A stretch of DNA of 64,000 bases, from contig NZ_WBMS02000002.1 in the NCBI RefSeq assembly GCF_008923205.2, positions 310,001-374,000 on the forward strand, in the 5' to 3' direction. The position numbers and the translations under genes were made by a program. Under the pieces are notes generated by a model. The model searched no databases, was not told where the DNA came from, and worked only from the letters and a program-made list of their open reading frames with translations. Below, piece by piece: positions 24,410-33,109 of the stretch. Position 1 is the first letter of the stretch. Every line of letters begins with the position of its first letter. This DNA is from Actinomadura physcomitrii (GTDB taxonomy: Bacteria; Actinomycetota; Actinomycetes; Streptosporangiales; Streptosporangiaceae).

Positions 24410-26020
24410 TCAGGAGCGTTCCCAGCGGACGGAGCTGAGCGCGAGCAGCGCGACGTGGAAGGAGACGCACGACTCGACGTCGTCGAGGTCGGCGTCCAGG
24501 ACCCGCTCGATGCGGCGCAGCCGCTCGTAGAAGGCCGGGCGGGACAGATGGGCCTGCTGCGCGGCGACCGCCTTGTTGCGCCCGGACTCGAGGTACAGCT
24601 CCAGGATGCGGGTCAGGTCGCTGCCGCGCTGCGCGTCGTACTCCAGCAGCGGGCCGAGCTCGCGCTCGACGAACGTCTGCACGCGGGCGTCGTCGCGCAG
24701 CAGATGCAGCAGGCCGCGCAGCCGCAGGTCGGGCAGCCGGTAGAACAGCCGGCCGCCGGAGCCGCGGGCGGCGACGCCCGCGACCTGCTCGGCCTCCAGG
24801 AACGAGCGGCGGACGTCCCGGATCGTCTCCACCACGGACCCGGCCGCCAGCACGGTGTCGCCGCCGGTCCGCTTGCGGATCCGGGTGGCGACGTCGGTGA
24901 GCGCGGTCTCGGCGTCGGCGCGGGCGGGCAGCGAGGCCAGCACCCCGACGCGGGCCTGCGGGCCGCCCTCGTCCAGCACGCCGACGAGGGCGGGGAGGCG
25001 GGCGTCCTTGCAGGCGGCGGCGGCCGTCTCGGCGAGGGCCGACAGCTCGCCGACGGGCGGCGCCGCGCCGCGGTGCCGCAGCACGGCGCCGAGCAGCCGG
25101 CGGCCGGACAGCGGCACGCCGAGCGCGCGGGCGCGGGCGGCGGCCTCCTGCGGGTCGGAGTAGGCGTGCGCGAGGATCCGCGCGATGATCGTCCCGTGCG
25201 CCTGCCGCTCGACGCTCTCGGCGTGCCGGTCCAGCAGCCGGCCGAGCGCGAGGGTGGTCGCGGCCCGCTCGATCAGCACGGTCTCACGCGGCGAGGGCGG
25301 CGAGCCGAGCACGATGATCAGCCGGCCCCAGTCCTCGCCGCGGGCGCCGACCGTGGTGACGAGCCAGCCGGACGCGGTGTCGTAGCCGGTGCGGGTCCGC
25401 GGCCGGACGGCGCGCGACCGGGTCTCCCACGCCGACAGCAGCTCGGCGGGGTCGCGGCCGTCGGCGTCGGCGGCCAGCACGCGGTGCGACAGGTTCTCCA
25501 GCACGACCGGGTGCCCGCCGATCGCGGCGACCTGCCGGACGACCTCGTCGGTGGAGGCGCCCTCCACCGACAGCTGGGTGAAGATCTCGTGCAGCTGCTC
25601 GGAGGCGCGCAGCTCGGCGAACTGCTCCTGGACGATCCGGGCGTGCACGGACTCGGTGATGTCGACGAACGCCGGCTCGTGCGCCAGCACGACCACCGGG
25701 AGGCCGAGGTCCTCGGCGGCGGCGACGAGCGCGGCGGGCGGGCGGCTGGCGTAGCGCCGGCCGAGTTCGATCATCAGCCCGCTGACGCCGACCTCGGCGA
25801 GGTCGGCGATGTAGGCGCGCAGCCGGTCCGGCTCGTCGGGCAGCGCGATGCCGGTGGTGAGGACCAGCTCGCCGCCGTGCAGCAGGTGCGCGATGTCGGT
25901 GACCTCGGCGACGTGGACCCAGCGGACGAGGTTGCCGGTGCGGTCGGCGCCGGCGACGACGCGCGGCTGCCCGCGGCGGACCGCGTCGAGCTGGAGGACG
26001 TCGTCGAGTGTGGGCAGCAT
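24410..26020 (-). CDS. PucR family transcriptional regulator
   Basis: 536 residues from ATG 26020. N-terminal purine-catabolism PucR domain (LPTLDDVLQLDAVRRGQPRV, HVAEVTDIAHLLHGGELVLT, GVSGLMIELGRRYASRPPAA), middle GGDEF-like CdaR region, and C-terminal HTH_30 (LELYLESGRNKAVAAQQAHL followed by SRPAFYERLRRIERVL). Such activators control nitrogen-compound catabolism. It diverges from the aminotransferase/semialdehyde dehydrogenase operon starting at 26193 with 172 bases between, and most likely regulates it. Confidence 0.93.
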   Translation of the reverse strand: MLPTLDDVLQLDAVRRGQPRVVAGADRTGNLVRWVHVAEVTDIAHLLHGGELVLTTGIALPDEPDRLRAYIADLAEVGVSGLMIELGRRYASRPPAALVAAAEDLGLPVVVLAHEPAFVDITESVHARIVQEQFAELRASEQLHEIFTQLSVEGASTDEVVRQVAAIGGHPVVLENLSHRVLAADADGRDPAELLSAWETRSRAVRPRTRTGYDTASGWLVTTVGARGEDWGRLIIVLGSPPSPRETVLIERAATTLALGRLLDRHAESVERQAHGTIIARILAHAYSDPQEAAARARALGVPLSGRRLLGAVLRHRGAAPPVGELSALAETAAAACKDARLPALVGVLDEGGPQARVGVLASLPARADAETALTDVATRIRKRTGGDTVLAAGSVVETIRDVRRSFLEAEQVAGVAARGSGGRLFYRLPDLRLRGLLHLLRDDARVQTFVERELGPLLEYDAQRGSDLTRILELYLESGRNKAVAAQQAHLSRPAFYERLRRIERVLDADLDDVESCVSFHVALLALSSVRWERS

Positions 26021-26192
26021 CGCCCGCGATGATATCCGACAGGCTGTCAACGGCGATGACCATGAGGTTTACAGCATGTAGGCACGGGGGGAGGGGTCCG
26101 GCGGCGCCGCGTTCCACTCCGTCAACCGGCGGGCCGGTGTCGTGACACTCTGCCGCTGGCCCCGCGGTCGCGCCCCGAACGAGACTTGGGCC

Positions 26193-27527
26193 ATGTCGGA
26201 ACACGCGAACCTGCTCCGGCGCCACAGGGCGGTCATGCCGTCGTGGGTGGCGCTCAACTACCGGGACCCCATCGAGATCGTCGGCGGCAAGGGAAACCGC
26301 GTGACCGACGCCGAGGGCGTGACCTACCTCGACTTCTTCACGGGCATCCTCACCAACATGATCGGGTACGACGTGCCCGAGGTGCGGGAGGCGGTGGAGC
26401 GCCAGCTCGCCACCGGCGTCGTGCACACCTCCACCGCCTACCTGCTGCGCGGCCAGATCGAGCTGGCCGAGAAGATCGCCCGGCTGTCCGGCATCCCGGA
26501 CGCGAAGGTGTTCTTCGCCAACTCCGGCACCGAGGCCAACGAGACGGCGCTGCTGCTCGCGGCGTACGCGCGGCGCAGCGACCAGGTCCTCGCGATGCGG
26601 CAGAGCTACCACGGGCGCTCGTTCGGCGCGACCGGCATCACCGGCAACCGGGCCTGGACGAACCTGTCCTACTCGCCGCTGAACGTGCACTTCCTGCACG
26701 GCGCCGACCGCCACCTCCCGCAGTTCGCCGGCATGTCGGACGAGGCGTACGTCGACGCCTGCGTGCAGGACCTGCGGCACGTCCTCGCGACCGCGACCGG
26801 CGGGGACGTCGCCGCGCTGATCGCGGAGCCGATCCAGGGCGTCGGCGGGTTCACGATGCCGCCGGACGGGCTGTTCGCCGCCTACCAGGAGGTTTTGGAC
26901 GAGGCGGGCATCCTGTTCATCTCCGACGAGGTGCAGACCGCGTGGGGACGCACCGGCCAGGGCTTCTGGGGCATCGACAACCACGGCGTGACGCCCGACA
27001 TGATGACGTTCGCCAAGGGCCTCGGCAACGGGTTCGCCGTCGGCGGCGTCGTCGCGCGCGGCGAGTTGATGGACGCGCTGCACGCCGTCGGGATCTCCAC
27101 GTTCGGCGGGAACCCGATCTCGATGGCTGCGGCGAACGCGACCCTCGACTACGTCCTGGACCACGACCTGCAGGCCAACGCCGCGAGGCAGGGCGCGACG
27201 ATCATCGGCGGGCTGCGGGAGGCGGCCTCGCGGTTCCCGGTCGTCGGGGACGTCCGCGGCAAGGGCCTGATGTTCGCGATCGAGCTGGCGGACCCGCGGA
27301 CCGGCGAGCCGAGCCCGCCGCTGGCCGCCGCGCTGATGGAGGCGGCCCGCGAGCGGGGGCTGCTCGTCGGCAAGGGAGGCCTGTACGGCAATGTGGTGCG
27401 CATGGCCCCGCCCCTCACCCTGACCGACGCCGAGGCCCTGGAAGGGCTCGGCATCCTGATCGCCTCGCTGGAGTCCGTGACCGCGGACGCCGGCGCGCAG
27501 GCCACGACCGGGGAGACCGTCCGATGA
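26193..27527 (+). CDS. Class III (omega) aminotransferase, GABA/beta-alanine type
   Basis: 444 residues from ATG 26193. PLP lysine 275 in TFAKGLGNG, phosphate-binding ANSGTEANETAL, ISDEVQTAWGRTG with the cofactor Asp, and HGRSFGATGITGNRAW. Class III aminotransferases of this type move the amino group from GABA, beta-alanine or 3-aminoisobutyrate to a keto acid, giving a semialdehyde. The next gene, overlapped by 4 bases, oxidises (methyl)malonate semialdehyde. Beta-alanine or 3-aminoisobutyrate, end products of pyrimidine degradation, are therefore the best guesses. No obvious ribosome site. Confidence 0.88.
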   Translation: MSEHANLLRRHRAVMPSWVALNYRDPIEIVGGKGNRVTDAEGVTYLDFFTGILTNMIGYDVPEVREAVERQLATGVVHTSTAYLLRGQIELAEKIARLSGIPDAKVFFANSGTEANETALLLAAYARRSDQVLAMRQSYHGRSFGATGITGNRAWTNLSYSPLNVHFLHGADRHLPQFAGMSDEAYVDACVQDLRHVLATATGGDVAALIAEPIQGVGGFTMPPDGLFAAYQEVLDEAGILFISDEVQTAWGRTGQGFWGIDNHGVTPDMMTFAKGLGNGFAVGGVVARGELMDALHAVGISTFGGNPISMAAANATLDYVLDHDLQANAARQGATIIGGLREAASRFPVVGDVRGKGLMFAIELADPRTGEPSPPLAAALMEAARERGLLVGKGGLYGNVVRMAPPLTLTDAEALEGLGILIASLESVTADAGAQATTGETVR

Positions 27528-29029
27528 CTGAGACCAGGCACATCACCCACTGGATCGGCGGAAAGCCGTTCGACGGGGACGCCGCCCGGCGCGGCGACGT
27601 CTACGAGCCCGCGAACGGACGCGTCGCCGGGCACGTCGACTTCGCGTCCGCCGCCGAGGTGGACGCCGCCGTCGCCGCCGCGAAGGCCGCGTTCCCCGGC
27701 TGGCGGGACACGTCCCTGTCCAAACGGACGTCCGTGCTGTTCCGCTTCCGCGAGCTGGCGGCCGCGCACCGCGACGAGCTGGCCGCGCTGATCTCCGCCG
27801 AGCACGGCAAGGTGCTGTCGGACGCCGCGGGCGAGGTCGCGCGCGGCCTGGAGGTCGTCGAGTTCGCGTGCGGCATCCCGCACCTGCTCAAGGGCGGGTT
27901 CTCGGAGAACGTGTCGACGCGGGTGGACGCCTACTCGATCCTGCAGCCGCTCGGCGTCGTCGCCGGGATCACCCCGTTCAACTTCCCGGCCATGGTGCCG
28001 ATGTGGATGTTCCCGGTGGCGATCGCGTGCGGGAACACGTTCGTGCTCAAGCCGTCGGAGAAGGACCCGTCGGCGTCGGTGCGGATCGCGGAGCTGTGGG
28101 CCGAGGCGGGCCTGCCGGACGGGGTGTTCAACGTCGTCCACGGCGACAAGGCGGCGGTGGACGGGCTGCTGCACCACCCGGACGTGAAGGCGGTCAGCTT
28201 CGTCGGCTCCACGCCGATCGCGCGGTACATCTACGGGACGGCCGCGGCGAACGGCAAGCGGGTGCAGGCGCTCGGCGGCGCGAAGAACCACATGCTGGTG
28301 CTGCCGGACGCCGACCTGGACCTCGCCGCCGACGCGGCGGTGTCGGCGGGCTTCGGCTCGGCGGGTGAGCGCTGCATGGCGATCTCCGTCGCGGTGGCCG
28401 TTGACCCCGTCGGCGACGAGCTGATGGCGAAGATCCGCGAGCGGGTCGCCAAGCTCAAGATCGGCCCCGGCGACCACCCCGAGTCGGAGATGGGCCCGCT
28501 GGTCACCAAGGCGCACCGCGACAAGGTCGCCTCCTACCTCGACTCCGCCGTCGCGCAGGGCGCCACCCTCGCGATCGACGGCCGCGAGACGCCGGTGCTC
28601 GGCGGCGCGGGCGACGGCTTCTGGCTCGGCCCGACCGTCCTCGACCACGTCACCCCGGAGATGGACGCCTACAAGGACGAGATCTTCGGCCCGGTGCTCG
28701 CCGTCGTGCGGGCCGGCTCGTACGAGGAGGCCATGGAGCTGATCTCGGCGAACCCGTACGGCAACGGCACGGCGATCTTCACCAACGACGGCGGCGCGGC
28801 GCGCCGCTTCCAGAACGAGGTGGAGGTCGGCATGGTCGGGATCAACGTGCCGATCCCGGTGCCGATGGCGTACTACTCCTTCGGCGGCTGGAAGGACTCG
28901 CTGTTCGGCGACAGCCACGCGCACGGCATGGAGGGCGTGCACTTCTACACGCGCACCAAGGCCGTCACGGCACGCTGGCTCGATCCTTCTCACGGCGGCG
29001 TGAACCTAGGGTTCCCCACCAACGGGTAG
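27524..29029 (+). CDS. mmsA: CoA-acylating methylmalonate-semialdehyde dehydrogenase
   Basis: 501 residues, ATG overlapping the aminotransferase stop. Catalytic Cys284 in SAGERCMAIS; GITPFNFPAMVPMWMFPVAI and QALGGAKNHMLVLPDAD are hallmarks of the CoA-dependent MmsA group, which lacks the general-base glutamate (here GGAKNH replaces ELGGK). It converts methylmalonate semialdehyde or malonate semialdehyde with CoA and NAD to propionyl-CoA or acetyl-CoA and CO2. With the upstream aminotransferase it forms a two-step route from beta-amino acids to acyl-CoA. Its last 65 bases overlap the convergent membrane-protein gene. Confidence 0.92.
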   Translation: MTETRHITHWIGGKPFDGDAARRGDVYEPANGRVAGHVDFASAAEVDAAVAAAKAAFPGWRDTSLSKRTSVLFRFRELAAAHRDELAALISAEHGKVLSDAAGEVARGLEVVEFACGIPHLLKGGFSENVSTRVDAYSILQPLGVVAGITPFNFPAMVPMWMFPVAIACGNTFVLKPSEKDPSASVRIAELWAEAGLPDGVFNVVHGDKAAVDGLLHHPDVKAVSFVGSTPIARYIYGTAAANGKRVQALGGAKNHMLVLPDADLDLAADAAVSAGFGSAGERCMAISVAVAVDPVGDELMAKIRERVAKLKIGPGDHPESEMGPLVTKAHRDKVASYLDSAVAQGATLAIDGRETPVLGGAGDGFWLGPTVLDHVTPEMDAYKDEIFGPVLAVVRAGSYEEAMELISANPYGNGTAIFTNDGGAARRFQNEVEVGMVGINVPIPVPMAYYSFGGWKDSLFGDSHAHGMEGVHFYTRTKAVTARWLDPSHGGVNLGFPTNG

Positions 29030-30503
29030 CGGTCTCCTCGTCGTCCGCGCGGCCGGCCTCTTCGCCGGCCGCGCGGCGGCGTACCGCCGACAGGCCGAGG
29101 CCCACCGCGAAGCACGCGAACGGCACCGCAGGCACGACGTAGCGGTAGTCGAAGTCGGCGCTGGCGATGGGGAACAGCAGCAGGGTCGCCGCCGTCCCCC
29201 ACACCATCAGGACCTCGCGGCGCCGCCCGCGGGCCGCCGCGACGGCGATGGCGCCGAGCCCGAACACCGCGCCGGTCGCCGGTCCCGGCAGGAACCAGCG
29301 CTCCTGGTAGCCGATCATCCGGTCCGCGTACGGCTGGACGACCCGGCTCGGCCTGCCCGTCCGGCCGTACCGCATCGCGTCCGCGAGCACGGTGCCCGGT
29401 GCGCCGTGCCCGGTGGCATAGGCGAGGCCGCTCGGGAACAGCTGCGGACGGTCGGGGAAGTGGTACAGCCGCTCGGTCGTCGCGTTCGGGTAGGGGTACC
29501 GGTGCGAGCTGAAGGCGCGCCCGATGCCGTCGCCGACCGCCTCAAAATAGTCGCCGGGCTGGGCCAGGATCGCCCGGATGGAGAAGGCGCGCAGCGTGCT
29601 GTTCGCCTCCGGAGAACCCACGGGCGACAGGAGCACGCGAGGCGGTATGTCGCCGCGCCAGATCAGGTGGCCGGGCGCGTCGCGCCGCTCGGCGGCGTCC
29701 GGGGGCAGGCACAGGGCCGCCTGGTCCTTCGGCGGCCGCATCTTCGCGCAGTCGGCGAACCCGGCCGTCCGTCCCCACAGGTAGATGCCGTCGGACGTGG
29801 TGAGCGCGTACGTGCCGCGCTCGGCGTGGAACCACAGCGCGTACGCGGCGAGCGGGACCGCGGCGGCCGCGCCGAACGCCAGTGCCGGACGCCACCCGCG
29901 CCGCCACAGCAGCAGGCAGACCAGCACGACCGGGACCAGCGGCGCGCCCGCCGACCGGACGAGCACCGCGTAGCCGAGCAGCAGGCCGGCGGCCAGGGCC
30001 GTCCACCACGGCGGTGCCCGCCCGTCGCGGACGCGCCAGAGCAGCAGCGTCAGCGCCCCCGCGATCAGGAAGATGAACAGCGTCTCGGACATCAGCAGGT
30101 GCTCGAGCTCGATCTGGTACGCGTCGTACAGCACGGGCAGCGTGACGAGGGCGGACGCCCAGGCGGGCAGCCCCGCCCGGCAGAGCACGGCGTACGCCAT
30201 CACCGCGACCGCCAGGCCCATGAGGTGCTGGACGACCACGACCGCGGTCAGGCTGTGCAGCGGCTCCATGAGCCGCAGCACGAACGAGTACCCGAGCGTC
30301 TTGCTCGGTGAGGGTGCGGGCCGCAGCGCGTAGCCGACGTAGAAGTAGGAGTCGCCGGTGAACCAGAGGCCGTGCGGATAGGCGAGCACCGCCGTCCAGC
30401 GCAGCGCGGCACCGCCCGCGAGCGCGAGAACGAACGGTCCGTGGCGGAGATACCGACGAAACGCCCAGATAGCAATAAATGGCGCAAAAAGCCTTGACGG
30501 CAC
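28965..30503 (-). CDS. Polytopic membrane protein, glycosyltransferase (GT39/ArnT-like)
   Basis: About 512 residues if started at GTG 30503 (GAGG nearby). Ten or more membrane helices, e.g. HGPFVLALAGGAALRWTAVL, ALTLLLWRVRDG, TALAAGLLLGYAVLVRSAGA and VVPAVPFACFAVGLGLSAV. Between the first helices, YPHGLWFTGDSYFYVGYALR carries the acidic first-loop motif (G-D-S) typical of the GT-C fold. Lipid-linked sugar donor and acceptor are unknown. The 5' 60 bases are less GC-rich than the rest (TTTTTGCGCCATTTATTGC), which may be part of the translation start signal. The start is uncertain; the frame stays open upstream to 30722. Confidence 0.7.
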   Translation of the reverse strand: MPSRLFAPFIAIWAFRRYLRHGPFVLALAGGAALRWTAVLAYPHGLWFTGDSYFYVGYALRPAPSPSKTLGYSFVLRLMEPLHSLTAVVVVQHLMGLAVAVMAYAVLCRAGLPAWASALVTLPVLYDAYQIELEHLLMSETLFIFLIAGALTLLLWRVRDGRAPPWWTALAAGLLLGYAVLVRSAGAPLVPVVLVCLLLWRRGWRPALAFGAAAAVPLAAYALWFHAERGTYALTTSDGIYLWGRTAGFADCAKMRPPKDQAALCLPPDAAERRDAPGHLIWRGDIPPRVLLSPVGSPEANSTLRAFSIRAILAQPGDYFEAVGDGIGRAFSSHRYPYPNATTERLYHFPDRPQLFPSGLAYATGHGAPGTVLADAMRYGRTGRPSRVVQPYADRMIGYQERWFLPGPATGAVFGLGAIAVAAARGRRREVLMVWGTAATLLLFPIASADFDYRYVVPAVPFACFAVGLGLSAVRRRAAGEEAGRADDEETATRWWGTLGSRRREKDRASVP

Positions 30504-30860
30504 GCGGGACCGCCTCGCGGTGCTCGATGTCGGAACGCTGCTGCCGGCCACGCTAGCCGCGGCCGGTGACGCCGCGGTGAACGCGGGATTGCGGCCGGTG
30601 ACCCGCCCGGACGCGGCCCGGCGCGAACCGGCAGGCCGGGCCGCGTGTCCGGTACTTTCCCACGGTGGTGGATTCCCGTCGTTGATTTTCGTCCGGGCCG
30701 GGCGGACGAATAATGGCTCCACCCATTGACGGGGTCTGTGGCGGGCGACACAATCGCACTATCAATTAAAAGGAGCGAAATTAAAAGTCAGGCTCCGGAG
30801 TCAGAACGGGATCCGGCGTTCCGGTGACCGGTGGGACGGGACGAGCAGGAGAGCCGCGCT
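30504..30860. other. AT-richer intergenic region
   Basis: No gene recognised. Bases 30755-30790 are unusually AT-rich for this genome (ATCAATTAAAAGGAGCGAAA, with a ribosome-site-like AAGGAG), suggesting a promoter/leader on the plus strand for the small gene at 30861 or for a lost gene. Confidence 0.5.
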
Positions 30861-31205
30861 ATGACCGCTGACGACCATGCCGCGGAGGTCGACGCGCTCG
30901 GCCGGCGGTTCCCGGGCTGGACGATCTGGTTCGGGCCGTTCACCCGGCGCTGGTGGGCCCTGCCGCCCCGCGAACGCGACGTCGGCGACTTCCTGGAGGC
31001 CGACACCCCGCAGACGCTCATCGCACGGATCGAGGTGGTCACCCACACCCCACCCAGGCTCTCCCTCGACGACGGCCTCCGGCCGTCCCGCGACCCCCGG
31101 CAGAGCGCGCGGCGTCCCTCGAACCTCCTCCGTCTCGAGGGCGTCACACCGCCGCCGCCGCGCCGGGCGCCGGTGATCGCGTGGCCAGGCAGCACTGCAA
31201 GGTGA
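30861..31205 (+). CDS. Small hypothetical protein (114 aa)
   Basis: ATG 30861 with AGGAG 8-9 bases upstream. The first half, RRFPGWTIWFGPFTRRWWAL followed by PPRERDVGDFLEADTPQTLIARIE, is a pattern I know from short actinomycete hypotheticals: (R/Y)PGW-x-(I/V)-W-x-G-x-x-(T)-(R)-x-W-W-A then A-x-T-x-x-x-L-x-x-x-I. These often sit beside HTH genes. Here there is no HTH partner. The second half is Arg/Pro-rich and may not be conserved. Function unknown. Confidence 0.6.
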   Translation: MTADDHAAEVDALGRRFPGWTIWFGPFTRRWWALPPRERDVGDFLEADTPQTLIARIEVVTHTPPRLSLDDGLRPSRDPRQSARRPSNLLRLEGVTPPPPRRAPVIAWPGSTAR

Positions 31206-31622
31206 TCCGCTGTTCCCCAACCTCGCCACGTCCACCGGCAGCACCGCGGCCCCGGGAAGGGCGGCAGCCCGCGCCACATCCCTCTCCAGCAACCTCCGTG
31301 TGGCGCGGACACCGGCACCCGCCGCCCTCCCGGGGCCGCACCGTTTCCGTATACGGACCGGAAATGGTTTGGCAGATAGGCGCCCCGAGTAGCGATCTGT
31401 TGTAAGCCCGCCGCTTCCCGGCACAACTCGCAAGAGTCGCCACCGGAAACCGGCGAATGGCTTGCGGAAGGCCCCCGGCGCCGTCGCGAATGGCGGCCGG
31501 GCCGGGTTCCCGCCGACATCCCGGGCGGGGCGGGCACCGCCCCGCGGTGCCGGAGGCGCTACGCTGCGCCGATGGGTCCGTCCGCGACGGGGGACGGCTC
31601 TGCGGAGGGGATCGGGAGCGAC
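31206..31622. other. Intergenic region with a palindromic motif
   Basis: No convincing gene. TTTCCGTATACGGACCGGAAA at 31342-31362 combines the palindrome CCGTATACGG with flanking TTTCCG/CGGAAA arms, a possible operator for the downstream lipoprotein gene. Confidence 0.4.
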
Positions 31623-32834
31623 ATGCGGCGGAGGGCCGGCCGGCGGACGGGCGGCGGGAGGCTGGCGGCGCTGGCGGCGACCGCGGTGCTGGCGGTCGCG
31701 GGTCTCGGCGCGTGCAGCGACGAGAACCCGGCACCGGTCGGCGTCGCGAAGGTGGCGAGCACCCTCGGCCCCGGTGAGGGCGGCCTCAACCTGCTCGCGC
31801 TGCCGGGCTCGGTGGAGAGCGGCACCACCGACCCGCGGGTCGACTGGGTCACCCCCTTCCAGGAGCGCACCGGCTGCAAGGTCGGCGTGAAGCTGGTCAG
31901 TACCCCGCAGGAGATGTACGACCTCATGCGCGACAAGGGCCGCCGCTACGACGGCGTCGCCGCCCCGCCCGAGGTCGCCGGCCGGCTCGTCGCCGAGAAC
32001 CAGGTCACCGCGGTCAACACCAGCCTCGTGGACGGCTACAAGAAGCTCGAGCCGAAGCTGCGGGGCCTGCTGAAGCAGAACGGCAAGTACTACGGCGTCC
32101 CCTACGTCTGGGGCGCGAACCTCCTCATGTACGACACCCGGACCGTGCAGCCGCCGGCGAGCTGGTCGGCGCTGTTCGACCCCGACCAGGCTCGCCGCTA
32201 CTCCGGCAAGCTGATCCTGCGCGACAGCCCGCTGTCGATCGCCGAGGCCGCGCTCTACCTGAAGGGCCACGACCGCAAGCTCAAGATCGGCGACCCGTAC
32301 TCGCTGTCGCCCCGCCAGCTCGCCGCCGCCGGCCGCGTCCTCGCCCGGCAGCGGCCGCACGTGCTGAAGTACTGGACGCAGCCCGCCGACGCGATCAGCG
32401 CGTTCGCCGCGGGCGCGGCCGTGCTCGGCGAGGCCGGTCCCTACCAGGTGGACGTGCTGGACCGGGCCGGCAAGCCCGTCCAGGCCGCCGAGCCGTCCGG
32501 GGGCCTCACCGGCTGGATGGACGCCTGGATGATCGGCGCCCGCGTCCAGCACCCGAACTGCATGTACCAGTGGCTGCAGTGGACCGCGTCCCCGGACGTC
32601 CAGCAGCAGGTGGCCGAGTGGACCGGGGTGGCGCCCGCCAACCCGCAGGCGTGCTCCGGCGACCGCCTCCGCGCGGGTTTCTGCGCCGCCTTCCACGTCG
32701 GCGACCGCGACTACATCGACAAGATCATGTTCGCGCACGCCCCCACCCGCGTCTGCGGCGGCAAGTCCAAGAAGACCGACTGCACCGACTACGCCGAGTG
32801 GACCAGAACCTGGATCGAGTCCACCAAGGTCTGA
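31623..32834 (+). CDS. PotD-like (spermidine/putrescine family) substrate-binding lipoprotein, orphan
   Basis: 403 residues from ATG 31623 (GGGAG just upstream; ATG 31572 is an alternative). Lipobox GLGAC after a hydrophobic signal. It is a family 1/PotD-type binding protein: LNLLALPGSVESG, FQERTGCKVGVKLVSTPQEM, GKYYGVPYVWGANLLMYDT, SWSALFDPDQARRYSGKLIL, MDAWMIGARVQHPNCMYQWL and a C-terminal segment of paired cysteines. No ATPase or permease gene lies nearby. It either serves a transporter elsewhere or acts as a sensor. It is not the missing part of the broken binding protein at 7323, which has a different N-lobe sequence. Confidence 0.85.
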   Translation: MRRRAGRRTGGGRLAALAATAVLAVAGLGACSDENPAPVGVAKVASTLGPGEGGLNLLALPGSVESGTTDPRVDWVTPFQERTGCKVGVKLVSTPQEMYDLMRDKGRRYDGVAAPPEVAGRLVAENQVTAVNTSLVDGYKKLEPKLRGLLKQNGKYYGVPYVWGANLLMYDTRTVQPPASWSALFDPDQARRYSGKLILRDSPLSIAEAALYLKGHDRKLKIGDPYSLSPRQLAAAGRVLARQRPHVLKYWTQPADAISAFAAGAAVLGEAGPYQVDVLDRAGKPVQAAEPSGGLTGWMDAWMIGARVQHPNCMYQWLQWTASPDVQQQVAEWTGVAPANPQACSGDRLRAGFCAAFHVGDRDYIDKIMFAHAPTRVCGGKSKKTDCTDYAEWTRTWIESTKV

Positions 32835-32862
32835 CTTCGCGAGCCGCCTCTCCCTGAACGTT

Positions 32863-32949
32863 CGCAAGCTGTCACAGGGTCCCTCAGCCGACCGCAAACT
32901 GTCACAGGGGCCGTCAGCCGACCGCAAGCTGTCGCAGCGACCCCAGCCG
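32863..32949. repeat. Tandem repeat, about 2.9 copies of 30 bp
   Basis: Units start at 32863, 32893 and 32923, each beginning CGCAAGCTGTCACAGGG (with 1-3 changes) and ending CAGCCGAC. They follow the stop of the orphan lipoprotein gene by 29 bases. Copies 1 and 2 differ at about four positions; copy 3 is shorter and more diverged. There are no spacers, so this is not a CRISPR. Confidence 0.75.
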
Positions 32950-32995
32950 CCCTAACGCAACAAGCCGAGCTTGCACGCGAGCGCGCTACCTGACC

Positions 32996-33096
32996 GGCGG
33001 GGCGAAGCCGAAGGCGAGCCCCCGCCGGGAAGCTCGCGAAGCGAGTTCGCGCTCGCTCAAGATCGGTCAAGGGGCGAGCCGCCAGGCGAGCCCCTT
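32996..33096. terminator. Cluster of two hairpins (possible bidirectional terminator)
   Basis: An imperfect CCGGCGGGG/CCCCCGCCGG stem near 32996-33030, and AAGGGGC (33069-33075) pairing with GCCCCTT (33090-33096). The intervening DNA is rich in GCGAGC words. Located between convergent genes. Confidence 0.4.
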
Positions 33097-33109
33097 GGGC
33101 CGAGATTGT

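Noticed and set aside
32863..32949. Possible CRISPR array
   Set aside because: Repeats are directly abutting 30-bp units with no spacers and only three copies; no cas genes nearby.
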